Shown: positions 44,086 through 53,633, counted from the stretch's first letter. The stretch: DNA of 64,000 bases from Bog-756 sp963734395 (GCA_963734395.1 CAVTGY010000001.1:124001-188000); one strand, 5' to 3'. The notes: generated by a model from the sequence alone, not told the origin. A program made the numbers and translations.

Positions 44086-45282
44086 TCAGGTCGAGATCTG
44101 GAGGAGGAACTGCTGGGACGAACCGGCCGGGTTGTGCGCGGCCTGGCTGGGTGGGACGCCGATGGTCAGGTCGAGGTCGTACAGGTGGCCGCTAGAGACG
44201 GAGACGCTGGGGAGCGAGAGCGCGGCGGACCCACCCGACGGCAGCGTGACCTGGGTCTGGGACCGGCCCCCGCGGGCCGCCGGTGGGGGCGGTGCCGTGC
44301 CTGCCGGGTCGGCCAGGGTGAGTACCTGGGTCACCACGACTCCCGACTCGAGCACCGTGCCGCAATTGGTCACCGTCATCGCAACGCTGACCGAGGAAGT
44401 CGGAGGGAGGACGGTGGGAGTCGATGTCGGGACCGTCGAGGTCGGTGCGCTGCAGCTGTTGGAGACGGTACCCGGCGCGCCGGTGGTCACCGCGGGAGGG
44501 TCCAGACCCACTGCGGTGATCACCAACTGATGGAACGGGACCAACGGCACCGAGTTGGACAGCGCCGTCGCGGTAGCCGCCAGCTGCACCGGGCCGAGCG
44601 GAGCATCGGCAACCGGAGCCGGCACCCAGACCGATTGGGGCAGGCGGATGGAGAGGCCTTTCGTGTGCACGTAGGCCAGCAGGTCGCCATAGAGGCGGTC
44701 GGCGCGTTGGAAGAGCACGCCCACCGCACCCATTGCCGCCGTCGCCTGACCGATCGGGATCAGCGGCGCCGACGACGGTGTGGAGGCGGTGGGGGCACCG
44801 GCGATGGGGAGGGGGCCCATGCCCAGGCCTTTGTCGATGGTGGTGCGGAGATCGGCGGTCGCCTCGGCCCGGTCGGCCATCACCTGGGTGAACTGGTCGC
44901 TCACGTTTGCGGTGGGATACGGGGGAACCAGGGCATCCGCTCGGGCCGACTGTTGCGCTGTCGAGTTCACCGCATCGTCGAGTCCCTGTTGTATCTGGGT
45001 CCGCGCCGTTTGGGGAACCGGTTGGTTGGGAAGTCCGGCGGCGGTACTCATCAATCCGGCCAACTGGGAACCGGTCTGGTTGGAGGCCTCCGCCACCACC
45101 CAGGCCAGCTGACCGTACGCGGAGTCGGTGGCCGTCCGATAGCCGGCGGATTGAGCATGGACTTCAGCCAGCGAGCCGACCACCACCAGGGTCACCAGCC
45201 CGAAGAGCCCGACAAGAAGCACGGTCCTGCCATTTCTGCGCCGAGCCGAGGAGCGACTGCGTCTCCGTCGGGCCCTGGGCAT
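44086..45282 (-). CDS. Membrane-anchored extracytoplasmic protein of unknown function
   Basis: The 398-aa product has an extremely basic N-terminus (PRARRRRSRSSARRRNGRT), one membrane helix (VLLVGLFGLVTLVVVGSLAE, residues ~20-40) and a long outside part. This part has a helical Ala/Gln-rich segment (40-200), then a Pro/Thr/Ser-rich linker (STVPTSTPTVLPPTSSVSVA) and a likely beta-sandwich with two Cys (NSCSAP and TNCGTV) that might form a disulfide. The last ~120 residues resemble the adhesion- or CARDB-like repeats seen in many surface proteins (MTVTNCGTVLESGVVVTQVL). No catalytic motif is seen. The family is not recognised. Confidence 0.75.
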   Translation of the reverse strand: MPRARRRRSRSSARRRNGRTVLLVGLFGLVTLVVVGSLAEVHAQSAGYRTATDSAYGQLAWVVAEASNQTGSQLAGLMSTAAGLPNQPVPQTARTQIQQGLDDAVNSTAQQSARADALVPPYPTANVSDQFTQVMADRAEATADLRTTIDKGLGMGPLPIAGAPTASTPSSAPLIPIGQATAAMGAVGVLFQRADRLYGDLLAYVHTKGLSIRLPQSVWVPAPVADAPLGPVQLAATATALSNSVPLVPFHQLVITAVGLDPPAVTTGAPGTVSNSCSAPTSTVPTSTPTVLPPTSSVSVAMTVTNCGTVLESGVVVTQVLTLADPAGTAPPPPAARGGRSQTQVTLPSGGSAALSLPSVSVSSGHLYDLDLTIGVPPSQAAHNPAGSSQQFLLQIST

Positions 45283-45396
45283 CGGAAGGACGATAGTTCC
45301 TCGTCACCGATCGGCGGCCGGCCGAAAGACCCGCTGGCAACGGTCGGTCGGCGGAGACCAGCAACGAACGCGCGCGTCCTCGGATCTGGTCAGTCC

Positions 45397-46590
45397 TCAG
45401 ACCTGGCTATAGGTATTCGGTGTCCCTGCGGTGATCAGATCGCTGGCCGTACTGCGCCATTCGACGGTGGGCCGGATCGCCTCCGGGTCGACATTGGCCT
45501 TGTACTTCTCGGCCAGAGCGAGAATCGATTGGATAACCGAGGAGGTGAGCAGATGGGGGACCATTCCCAAGTCGAGCAGTTTGGTGTGTGCCGCCCGGTA
45601 GTAGTGGTCCTGCTTCTCCACCCGGGGATCCCGTGGGTGGTCGATCACCGCGTCGCCTGAGAACTCGGTCACCACCAGATCCGCCATCTCCGAGACGGAG
45701 TAGGACTCGGTGAATTGATTGAAGACACGGAACTCGCCTCGTTCCGCAGGATTGTCCAACGCCAACTCGACACAGGCCAGGGTGTCGAGGATGTTCAACA
45801 TGCCGCGGGTCTGTCCGCCCGATCCATACACGGTGAGCGGATGACCGGTCACCGCCTGCACGCAGAATCGGTTGAGCACCGTGCCGAAGACCCCGTCGTA
45901 GTCGAACCGGGTGGCCAGATCGGGGTGGAGTCCGGTCTCCTCGGTCTCGTGACCGTAGACGATCCCCTGGTTGAGATCGGTGGCCCGGATGTCCCAAATT
46001 CTGCAGGCGAACATGATGTTCTGGCTGTCGTGCACTTTGGACAGGTGGTAGAAGGAACCGGGTTGTTTGGGGTAGGGCATCACATCGGTCCGGCCCTTGT
46101 GGGTGATCTCGATGAAGCCCTCTTCGATGTCGATGTTGGGAGTCCCGTATTCACCCATGGTCCCCAACTTCACCAGGTGGATGTCCCGATTGTGCTCGGC
46201 GATGGCGTAGAGGAGATTGAGCGTTCCCGCCACGTTGTTGACCTGTGTGTAGACCGCATGCTTGCGGTCGATCATCGAATACGGTGCCGACCGCTGTTCG
46301 GCGAAGTGCACCACGGCATCAGGTTGGAACGAGCCCAGGGTGTCGTGGATGAAGTTCGGGTCGGTGAGATCGCCCACGAACAGGTCGATGGTGAGGTCGG
46401 AGATCTCGTGCCAACGACGGATGCGCTGCTGGAGACCGACGATGGGCACCAGGCTCTCGACGCCCATCTCCAGGTCGTATCCCCGGCGGGCAAAATTGTC
46501 GAGCACTCCCACCTGATGACCTCGTCGGGAGAGGTAGAGCGCGGTCGGCCAACCCAGATAACCGTCGCCACCGAGCACAAGAATCTTCAC
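45397..46590 (-). CDS. sqdB: UDP-sulfoquinovose synthase-type NAD-dependent epimerase (SQD1/SqdB-like)
   Basis: SQD1-type enzymes convert UDP-glucose and sulfite to UDP-sulfoquinovose. The 397-aa extended SDR has the NAD motif GGDGYLGWPTA, the SQD1-specific VVHFAEQRSAPYSMIDR, the catalytic Thr region KLGTMGEYGTPNIDIEEG, and the Y-x3-K motif in SFYHLSKVHDS. The long insertion after the first strand (VPIVGLQQRIRRWHEISDLT) is as in SQD1. GTG 46590 has GGGAGGT eight bases upstream. The sulfolipid glycosyltransferase SqdX/SQD2 is not in the window; a surface-glycan use as in archaeal Agl3 is also possible. Confidence 0.87.
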   Translation of the reverse strand: MKILVLGGDGYLGWPTALYLSRRGHQVGVLDNFARRGYDLEMGVESLVPIVGLQQRIRRWHEISDLTIDLFVGDLTDPNFIHDTLGSFQPDAVVHFAEQRSAPYSMIDRKHAVYTQVNNVAGTLNLLYAIAEHNRDIHLVKLGTMGEYGTPNIDIEEGFIEITHKGRTDVMPYPKQPGSFYHLSKVHDSQNIMFACRIWDIRATDLNQGIVYGHETEETGLHPDLATRFDYDGVFGTVLNRFCVQAVTGHPLTVYGSGGQTRGMLNILDTLACVELALDNPAERGEFRVFNQFTESYSVSEMADLVVTEFSGDAVIDHPRDPRVEKQDHYYRAAHTKLLDLGMVPHLLTSSVIQSILALAEKYKANVDPEAIRPTVEWRSTASDLITAGTPNTYSQV

Positions 46591-46638
46591 GTACTACCTC
46601 CCTCTGGCCTGCGTAAGGCACGTTTCTACCACCAACTG

Positions 46639-46676
46639 ACCTTGGTGGGAGCTGTGAACCTTGGTGCGAGCTGTGA
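46639..46676. repeat. Tandem 19-bp direct repeat upstream of sqdB
   Basis: ACCTTGGTGGGAGCTGTGA (46639-46657) and ACCTTGGTGCGAGCTGTGA (46658-46676) differ at one position. They lie 49-86 bp before the sqdB GTG, where a regulator-binding site is expected, and outside any gene (between sqdB and the end of rmuC). Confidence 0.75.
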
Positions 46677-46780
46677 AGGCGGGGTCATGGCCGTTGGCCG
46701 AGGGTCATGCCCGCACGGTGGGTGTCCCACCCATCGGCGCCGAACGGTCGTGGTCCCTCCCACTCAACCGACGATGCCCA

Positions 46781-48240
46781 TTACCGGTAGTCGTCCCCGG
46801 ACGCCACGTCGACGGGTTGGTGCCGGTCGGAGTCCGAACCACTGAGGGCGTGAAGATGAGGCGTCGGGCCCAATTCGGGCGACTGGAGCGATCGGGTGAT
46901 GGCATCGACCGGCGCGGGATGCGGCAGCTCCTTCCCGCCGGAGCCGATTATGCCCTGGTCGGCGAATCGCCGAGCGGTGACCAGGACACGACCCTCCAGC
47001 GAGCCGACCGCCCGGTTGTACGCCGCCACTGCGTTGTCGAGACCTTTTCCCACACCGGAGAAATGGTCGCCGAGTATCGACAGGCGCTCGTAGAGCTGAG
47101 CACCGTCCTGCTGGATCTGTCGGGCGTTCTCGGCCAGTGAGTCCTGCTGCCATCCGTAGGCAACCGCCCGGAGCAGGGCGATGAGCGACGTCGGCGTCGC
47201 CAACAGCACATGATTGGCCACCGCGTACTCCATCAGCCCGGGCTCGTGCTCGAGCGCCGCAGTGAGGAGGGGATCGCCAGGTATGAACGCCACCACGAAC
47301 TCGGGCGAAGGGTCCACCCGCTTCCAGTACTCCTTCTTGGCCAACGCGTCGACGTGCGCCTTCATCTGGCGGCCATGGCTGGCCAGATGGGTACGGCGCA
47401 GGGTCTCGTCATCGGCCTCGTTGGCATCGAGAAACGCCTGCATCGGAACTTTTGCGTCGACGACCACGTTCTTGCCGCCCGGCAGGTGAACCACCATGTC
47501 AGGACGCATCCGGCCACCGTCGGCATCGGAGGTGACCTGCTCGTCGAAATCGCAGTGCTCGAGCATCCCCGCCATCTCGACCACCCGTCGGAGTTGCAGT
47601 TCCCCCCATTGGCCGCGGGTCTGAGGTGAACGGAGGGCGGTGACCAGGTTGCGGGTCTCCTTCTGCAGTTGGTCGTGCGAGGTCGACAGATGCTTCATCT
47701 GCTCGGTCAGGGTGGTGTACGCCCGTTGGCGCTCGACCTCGAGGCGATGCATCCCTTCCTCGTACTTGCCCAACTGCTCGCCGATGGGCTTGAGCAGATG
47801 CTCGATGGCCTCCTGCCGTTTGGCCAAGTCGCCCTCGGCCGCCAGCCGGGTCTCGTTCAACTTGGTGTCGGCGAGCTGTAGGAATTGTTCGTTGTTCTGT
47901 TGCAGGGCCAGGGTCGATAGCCGGGCGAACTCCCCGGTCAGTTGCTCGCGGGTCTCGGCCAGGCCCGCGGCGCGCGCTCGGCTGCCGACTGCCGCTGGTG
48001 GTCGAGCTCGGTGGTCAGGTGAGCCACCTCGGCCCGCACGGAGATCGTCTGTTGGTTCTGCTGGTCGCGTTGGGACTGCAACTGCAGGCAGTCGGCGGAG
48101 AGCGCCCGATTGGTCTCGAGCGCATCGGACAGCCGGGCCTCGGCCGTCCTCGCCGCGGTCACCTGTCCAGCCCGCAGCAACAAGCCCACCACCAAGCCAA
48201 GGGCGGCTCCCCCCACCAGCCCGATGAGTCCGATCAGCAT
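46781..48240 (-). CDS. rmuC: DNA recombination protein RmuC (split by one shift)
   Basis: RmuC proteins limit sequence inversions and are nuclease-like. ATG 48240 gives an N-terminal membrane helix (MLIGLIGLVGGAALGLVVGL) and coiled coil (LETNRALSADCLQLQSQRDQ). At about 47966-47972, in a GCGCGC run, the frame shifts and continues as AETREQLTGEFARLSTLALQ, more coiled coil, and the RmuC domain: RGQWGELQLRRVVEMAGMLE, KNVVVDAKVPMQAFLDANEA and ANHVLLATPTSLIALLRAVA. The span of 1460 bp is one short of a multiple of three; about 486 aa results. The tail after residue ~430 is not conserved. Confidence 0.88.
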
Positions 48241-48384
48241 GCTCAGTCCTCCTCGGGGCCCCGTGGGCCCTCGCCGGCCAGCGTACCGACAGGGTGTGAC
48301 GGTTTCGGGGAGGGTTGGCCATGGAGGCGACGCGATCCATGCTGAGCAGGTGTGCCTACGTGGGCGGTGTGCAACCATGGTCCG

Positions 48385-49725
48385 GTGCATCGCGTGGTCA
48401 TCGTGGGTGCCGGATTCGCCGGACTGTCGGCGGCCAGAACCCTTGTGGCGAAGCCGTTCGAGGTGACCGTCGTCGACCAGAGGAATTTCCACACGTTTCA
48501 GCCTCTGCTCTACCAAGTGGCCACCGCCGGTCTCGACGCCGGCGACGTGGCCTACCCGATCCGGGCCGTCTTCGGTCACCACGACAACGTGAGCGTCCGG
48601 TTCGCCAAAGTGACCGGAGTCGATTGGGAGGACCGCCTGGTCGCCCTCGAGGGTTCTGGACCGGTTCCCTACGATTCGCTCATCATCGCCAGCGGGGCAA
48701 CCGCGGGGTACTTCGGAGTCGAGGGCGCCTCGGAGTTCAGCTTTCCCCTCTACACACTCACCGATGCCCGGATACTGCGTGACCATGTTCTCCGACGCCT
48801 GGAGCAAGCAGATGTCGATCCCCCGTCGGCGCCTACCGGCCCGCTGACCTTCGTGGTGGTCGGTGGGGGACCGACCGGGGTGGAGGTGGCCGGCGCCCTG
48901 GCCGAGTTGCTCGATCTGGCCGTCCGCCACGACGGGTTCCGGTTCGCCCGGGTCACCGCCCGGATCATCGTGGTCGACGGACAGGACCGGCTGCTGACCC
49001 CGTTCGCCCCAACGGCTGCTGCGTATGCGGCCGACACCCTCGAGGGCCGCGGCGTCGAGCTCCGTCTGGGCCGAATGGTCGAGGCAGTCACCGACCATGG
49101 CGTCGTGCTGGACGACGGAACCCGGATCGCCACCCAGACCGTGATCTGGGCCGGTGGGGTCACGGTGGCGGGCACGGTTGCCTCGCGGCTGGGGATCGCC
49201 TCGGGTCCCGGTGGACGTCTCGCCGTCGAGGCGGATCTCTCGCTCAACGGCCGGGCGGACGCCTATGCGGTCGGCGACGCCGCCGCGGTGCCTCGCGGGG
49301 ATGGATCAGGTCGGGTGTGCCCCCAGCTGGCCCAGGTGGCCATCCAATCGGGCGCCCACGCCGCCCTCCAGGTGATCAACCGCGCCGAGGGTCGCTCGAC
49401 GGTGCCGTTCCACTATCGGGACAAGGGGATCATGGCCACCCTGGGGCGCAGGGCGGCCATCACCGAGTTCCCCGGGGGGACACTGGTCAAGGGAACCGTC
49501 GGATGGCTGGCCTGGCTGGGCCTGCACCTGGTGTACCTCATCGGGTACCGCAGCAGGATCCTCGTGCTGGTCAACTGGGCGTGGCGGTACCTGTCGTGGG
49601 GCTCGGGACCACGGGTCATCGTGGGCGACATGCTCGACGTCGAGTCCGCAACCGGAGTCGTCTCCGATCAGCCGAACGGCACCCCGGGATCGGGGAAATC
49701 CACCCCACCGGGGCAGGTACGGTGA
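48385..49725 (+). CDS. ndh: Type II NADH dehydrogenase (NDH-2)
   Basis: NDH-2 oxidises NADH and reduces quinone without proton pumping. The 446-aa flavoprotein has the FAD motif VIVGAGFAGLSAARTL at the N-terminus, the FQPLLYQVATAGLDAGDVAY segment typical of NDH-2, the NAD motif VVVGGGPTGVEVAGAL, the second FAD motif ADAYAVGDAAAVP and the quinone-site sequence CPQLAQVAIQSGAHAA. The C-terminal amphipathic/membrane part is LAWLGLHLVYLIGYRSRILV. GTG 48385 is chosen as start (VHRVVIVGAG); an in-frame GTG lies 11 codons upstream. Its stop overlaps phoU. Confidence 0.93.
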   Translation: MHRVVIVGAGFAGLSAARTLVAKPFEVTVVDQRNFHTFQPLLYQVATAGLDAGDVAYPIRAVFGHHDNVSVRFAKVTGVDWEDRLVALEGSGPVPYDSLIIASGATAGYFGVEGASEFSFPLYTLTDARILRDHVLRRLEQADVDPPSAPTGPLTFVVVGGGPTGVEVAGALAELLDLAVRHDGFRFARVTARIIVVDGQDRLLTPFAPTAAAYAADTLEGRGVELRLGRMVEAVTDHGVVLDDGTRIATQTVIWAGGVTVAGTVASRLGIASGPGGRLAVEADLSLNGRADAYAVGDAAAVPRGDGSGRVCPQLAQVAIQSGAHAALQVINRAEGRSTVPFHYRDKGIMATLGRRAAITEFPGGTLVKGTVGWLAWLGLHLVYLIGYRSRILVLVNWAWRYLSWGSGPRVIVGDMLDVESATGVVSDQPNGTPGSGKSTPPGQVR

Positions 49726-50361
49726 TCGACGTGGAAGTCGCCCTCGAAGAGATCGACCGAAAGGTCCTCCAACTGTTCGCCCTGGTCGGTGAGTCGGTCT
49801 CCGGCGCCACTCATGCGCTGCTCTCCGGAGATCGAGAGGCAGCCAAGATCCCTGGCCGACCGCGACGAGGTGGTCGACACCCAGTATCACGACATCGAGC
49901 GCCTGACCCTCCAACAGCTCACCGTGGCCGGCACCAACTCACCGAAGGACCTCCGGTTCCTGGTCACGGTGATCCGGATGCTCCCCGATCTCGAACGGAA
50001 CGGCGACCTGGCCGAGCACGTGGCCCGACGCGCCGCCCGCGGCCTGGGTGGTGAGCTGTCGCCGAGGAGCCGGGGTCTGGTGGAACGAATGGGCGAGGTG
50101 GCCATCCACATGTGGCGGGCCACCACCGACGCCTATGCCGACCGACAGCCGATGGCCGCATCGGTGGTGGACACCCTCGATGACGAGATGGACGACCTGC
50201 ACGTGAGCCTGACCGTGGAGGTGGTGGCCGGCACCATGCCGCTGCCGGTGGCGGTCGAACTGGCCATGGTCGCCCGCTTCTACGAGCGGTTCGGAGACCA
50301 CGCGGTGAACCTGGCCAAGCGGGTCGCCGAGCTGGCGACCACCGGCGAACCGTTCATCTGA
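49722..50361 (+). CDS. phoU: Phosphate transport system regulator PhoU (split by a +1 shift)
   Basis: PhoU-type proteins modulate Pst transport and phosphate-sensor signalling. GTG 49722 overlaps the ndh TGA and reads VIDVEVALEEIDRKVLQLFA, VGESVSGATHALLSGDREAA; at about 49845-49850 the frame moves by one (an extra A in AAGATCC) and continues SLADRDEVVDTQYHDIERLT, then PKDLRFLVTVIRMLPDLERN and the second bundle with FYERFGDHAVNLAKRVAELA. The span of 640 bp is one over a multiple of three, giving about 212 aa, a normal PhoU. No pst or phoR genes are in the window. Confidence 0.9.
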
Positions 50362-50394
50362 GCCATCCCCGGCGCGGCGGCGCCCGACCCGGCG

Positions 50395-51426
50395 TCAGGC
50401 GACGATGCCCAGCCTCACCAGTTCCTCGGCGATCTGGACGGCGTTGAGGGCGGCACCCTTGCGAAGGTTGTCGCCGCTCACGAACAGGGCCAGCCGATCG
50501 GGGGCATCGTCCGCCCTGCGGATGCGCCCGACCAGGGAGACGTCCCTTCCTGCCGCGTGCAGGGGGGTCGGCAGGTCGCAGACCTCGACCCCCGGGGCGC
50601 CGGCCAGAATGTGGGTGGCCTCGGCCGGGCTCAGTGCACGCCCGAATTCGGCCACGATGGCATGGGAATGACCGGTGAACACCGGTACCCGCACGCAGGT
50701 GCAGGTGACCGCCAGATCGGGGATGCCCAGGATCTTGCGGCTCTCGTCCCGGAACTTCTTCTCCTCGCTGGTCTGGTCCGAGCCGTCTTCGACCAGGTAC
50801 CCGGCAAAGGGGACCACGTTGTGGGCGACCACGTCGGGGAAGGTGACCGGCGGAGGGAAGTCCACCGCTCGGCCGTCGAAGGTGAGAGCGGCGGCATCGT
50901 CGACCGATTTGATCAGCTGCCCTTCGAGCTCGGCGACGCCGGCCAGTCCGGCGCCGGACACCGCCTGATAGGTGGCGACGACCAGTCGTTCCAGTCCGGC
51001 GGCGTCGTGAAGCGGCTTGAGCACCGGCATGGCCACCATGGTGGTGCAGTTCGGATTGGCCACGATGCCCTTCGGTATCGAGGACAAGGCGGCCGGGTTG
51101 ACCTCGGGGACGACCAGGGGGACGTCGGGGTCCATCCGCCAGGCCGAGGAGTTGTCGATGACCACGGCCCCGGCGGCGGCGAACCTGGGTGCCAGTGCCT
51201 TCGACGCGGTCGCCCCGCAGGAGAACAGGGCCAGGTCCAATCCGGCCACATCGGCGGTGGCCGCGTCCTCGATCACCACCTCGCTCCCCCGGAACGGAAT
51301 CCGTCGGCCCGCCGATCGCGACGAGGCGAACAGCCTCAGGTGGTCGATGGGGAATTCCCGCTCCTCGAGAATGGCCCGCATCACCGACCCGACCTGGCCG
51401 GTTGCTCCGACCACTGCCACACGCAT
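50395..51426 (-). CDS. asd: Aspartate-semialdehyde dehydrogenase
   Basis: Asd reduces aspartyl phosphate to the semialdehyde, the branch point to lysine/DAP, Met and Thr. The 343-aa product starts MRVAVVGATGQVGSVMRAIL at ATG 51426 (NADP-binding GATGQVG), has the catalytic NPNCTTM Cys (near 128), FPDVVAHNVVPFAGYLVEDG and the GHSHAIVAEF substrate-binding His. A frame running far upstream is ignored. It follows lysC by 65 bp; the two are an operon. Confidence 0.95.
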   Translation of the reverse strand: MRVAVVGATGQVGSVMRAILEEREFPIDHLRLFASSRSAGRRIPFRGSEVVIEDAATADVAGLDLALFSCGATASKALAPRFAAAGAVVIDNSSAWRMDPDVPLVVPEVNPAALSSIPKGIVANPNCTTMVAMPVLKPLHDAAGLERLVVATYQAVSGAGLAGVAELEGQLIKSVDDAAALTFDGRAVDFPPPVTFPDVVAHNVVPFAGYLVEDGSDQTSEEKKFRDESRKILGIPDLAVTCTCVRVPVFTGHSHAIVAEFGRALSPAEATHILAGAPGVEVCDLPTPLHAAGRDVSLVGRIRRADDAPDRLALFVSGDNLRKGAALNAVQIAEELVRLGIVA

Positions 51427-51491
51427 GAGCGACAGTCGTATTGGCACGCCACCACGCCGACGATTGCCGGTCGACCGGGCGGCGCCGCAGC

Positions 51492-52703
51492 TCAGCTCAG
51501 ATCGAACGCGGCATGGAGGGCGCGGACCGCCTGCTCGGCGGCGGAGGCCCGGATCATGCAGGAGATCCGGATCGACGACGTGGAGATCATCTCGATGTTG
51601 ATGCCGGCCTCGGCCAGGGTCTCGAAGGTCAGCGCGGTCACCCCCGGATGGGTCTTCATCCCGGCCCCCACCAGCGACACCCTGGCCACGTCGGCGTCGC
51701 AGGTCACCCCGGTGGCTCCGAGCTCGGGTACCAGTTCCTCGCACACCTCGGTGCTCACCGCCAGGTCGTAGCCGGGGACGGTGAAGGAGATGTCGGTGGT
51801 CCCGTGCAACGAGGTGTTCTGGACGATCATGTCCACGTTCACATGACGATCGGCCAATCCCCTGAACAGTCGGGCGGCCAGCCCCGGGCGGTCGGGCACG
51901 CCGATGACGGTGACCTTGGCCTCCGACTCGTCGTGGGTCACCGCGGTGACGATTGCCTGCTCCATGGATGCATCCTCCTCGACGACCCAGGTTCCGGGCT
52001 CCCAGGTGAAGCTCGAGCGTACGTGCAGCGGTACGTCGTGGTTGCGGGCGAACTCGACCGATCGCAGATTGAGCACCCGCCCACCGGTGGCGGCGATCTC
52101 GAGCATTTCCTCGTAGCTGACCCGGGCCAGCTTCTGGGCCTCGGGCACGATCCGGGGATCCGCGCTGAACACCCCGGAGACGTCGGTGTAGATCTCGCAC
52201 ACATCGGCATCCAGTACCGCGGCCAGAGCCACCGCCGTGGTGTCCGATCCACCCCGACCGAGGGTGGTCACGTCCCGCTCCACGGACATACCCTGGAACC
52301 CGGCCACCACCGGCACCCCGCCGCCGCGAAGGGTGGACGTCAGACGATCGGCCTTGACCTCGACGATCTTGGCCCGGGTATGGACGGCGTCGGTGATGAT
52401 CCCCGCCTGGCTGCCGGTGAAGGAGGTCGCCTCCACCCCGAGCTCGGCCAGGGCCATGCACAGCAGGGACATCGAGATCCGCTCGCCCGAGCTCAGCAGC
52501 ATGTCGACCTCGCGGATCGGCTGGACGGCGCTCACGTCGGTGGCCAACCTGATCAACTGATCGGTGGTGCGGCCCATGGCACTCACCACCACCACCACGT
52601 CGTCGCCCGCACGTCGGGTTCGGGCCACGTGGTCGGCCACCGCACGGATCCGCTCTGCGTCGGCAACCGAGGTCCCGCCGAACTTCTGCACCACCAGAGA
52701 CAT
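51492..52703 (-). CDS. lysC: Aspartokinase
   Basis: Aspartokinase phosphorylates aspartate, the first step to lysine, Met, Thr and DAP. The 403-aa product has VQKFGGTSVADAERIRAVAD at the N-terminus, the TTLGRGGSDTTAVALAAVLD kinase motif and two C-terminal ACT domains (MEQAIVTAVTHDESEAKVTV, then VSLVGAGMKTHPGVTALTFE), as in Lys/Thr-feedback-inhibited enzymes. ATG 52703 has TAGCCT eight bases before it, so the message is probably leaderless. An internal start for a separate beta subunit, as in corynebacteria, is possible but not proved. Confidence 0.95.
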   Translation of the reverse strand: MSLVVQKFGGTSVADAERIRAVADHVARTRRAGDDVVVVVSAMGRTTDQLIRLATDVSAVQPIREVDMLLSSGERISMSLLCMALAELGVEATSFTGSQAGIITDAVHTRAKIVEVKADRLTSTLRGGGVPVVAGFQGMSVERDVTTLGRGGSDTTAVALAAVLDADVCEIYTDVSGVFSADPRIVPEAQKLARVSYEEMLEIAATGGRVLNLRSVEFARNHDVPLHVRSSFTWEPGTWVVEEDASMEQAIVTAVTHDESEAKVTVIGVPDRPGLAARLFRGLADRHVNVDMIVQNTSLHGTTDISFTVPGYDLAVSTEVCEELVPELGATGVTCDADVARVSLVGAGMKTHPGVTALTFETLAEAGINIEMISTSSIRISCMIRASAAEQAVRALHAAFDLS

Positions 52704-52711
52704 GGGCACCA

Positions 52712-52717
52712 AGGCTA
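52712..52717 (-). promoter_or_regulatory. -10 box of a leaderless transcript (lysC-asd)
   Basis: TAGCCT on the minus strand lies eight bases before the lysC ATG (52703). It is the same hexamer as before pccB (61371-61376). Divergent to it, TACCCT serves the cyclophilin gene. Confidence 0.45.
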
Positions 52718-52783
52718 CAGGTGGCGCTCGCGCCGACCCGGCGAGGCGACGGCGGGCGACGCCAAAGACCGGGGTAGGAGCGG

Positions 52784-52789
52784 CTACCC
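52784..52789 (+). promoter_or_regulatory. -10 box of a leaderless transcript (cyclophilin 1)
   Basis: TACCCT lies nine bases before the GTG at 52799; no ribosome-binding site intervenes. Confidence 0.45.
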
Positions 52790-52798
52790 TGATCCCCC

Positions 52799-53633
52799 GT
52801 GCCCACCGAGAAACGTCAGCGGCAAAAGGAAGGCCGCCAAGCGCGGTTGGCGGCCGAACAGAAGCGCCAGAAGCGCAGGCGCACGCTTCGACGCACCATC
52901 ACCGTGATCATCGTGGCCGGTGCCGTGTTCGGCCTCTCCTATGCCATCTTCCGGCCCGGCAAGAACAAGTCGGTCGCCACCTCCACCTCCACGACCGCTT
53001 CGGCGACCTCGACCACCGCCGCCTCGCCGGCTCAGACCACCGCCGACCTGAACTCGAAGGCCGCCGGGTGCCCGTCCAGTCCCAGCAGCACAGCTGCCCA
53101 ACCCCCAGTGGAAGTCGCCGCCGCCGATGACCATCGACCCCAACAAGACCTATACGGCGACCATCAACACCGACGTGGGCCCGATCACCGCCACCCTCGA
53201 CGCCAAGACGGCACCGGCGGCGGTCAACGACTTCGTCTTCCTGGCCAACCAGAAGTACTACAACTGCCTCATCTTCCATCGGGTGATCCCGTCGTTCATG
53301 GACCAGACCGGCGACCCGACCGGAACCGGGACCGGCGGGGTCGGCTACACCGTGCAGGGTGAGGTGCCGGCAACCGCCACTCCCCAGTACCCGATCGGAT
53401 CGCTGGCCATGGCCAAGACGTCGGCCGCCCCCAACGGCACCTCCAGCAACCAATTCTTCATCGTGGCCGGCAGCGAGGGTGAATCGCTGCCACCGGACTA
53501 CGCGCTGTTCGGTCAGGTCACCGCAGGGCAGGATGTGGTCGACAAGATCAACGCCGACGGCAATGCCAACGACAACGGCACCCCGCCCACGGTCACCCAC
53601 CGGATGCTGTCGGTGACCGTCACCCCGTCCTAG
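52799..53633 (+). CDS. Membrane-anchored cyclophilin-type peptidyl-prolyl isomerase (split by a +1 shift)
   Basis: The N-terminus is very basic (PTEKRQRQKEGRQARLAAEQ) and followed by one membrane helix (TITVIIVAGAVFGLSYAIF, residues ~34-52) and a Thr/Ser/Ala linker. The frame then shifts by one near 53065-53080 and continues as MTIDPNKTYTATINTDVGPI, with FHRVIPSFMDQTGDPTGTGT, PNGTSSNQFFIVAGSEG and LFGQVTAGQDVVDKINADGN, a complete cyclophilin domain with Arg/Phe/Gln active-site residues. The span of 835 bp is one over a multiple of three. It likely folds proteins outside the membrane. Confidence 0.88.
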
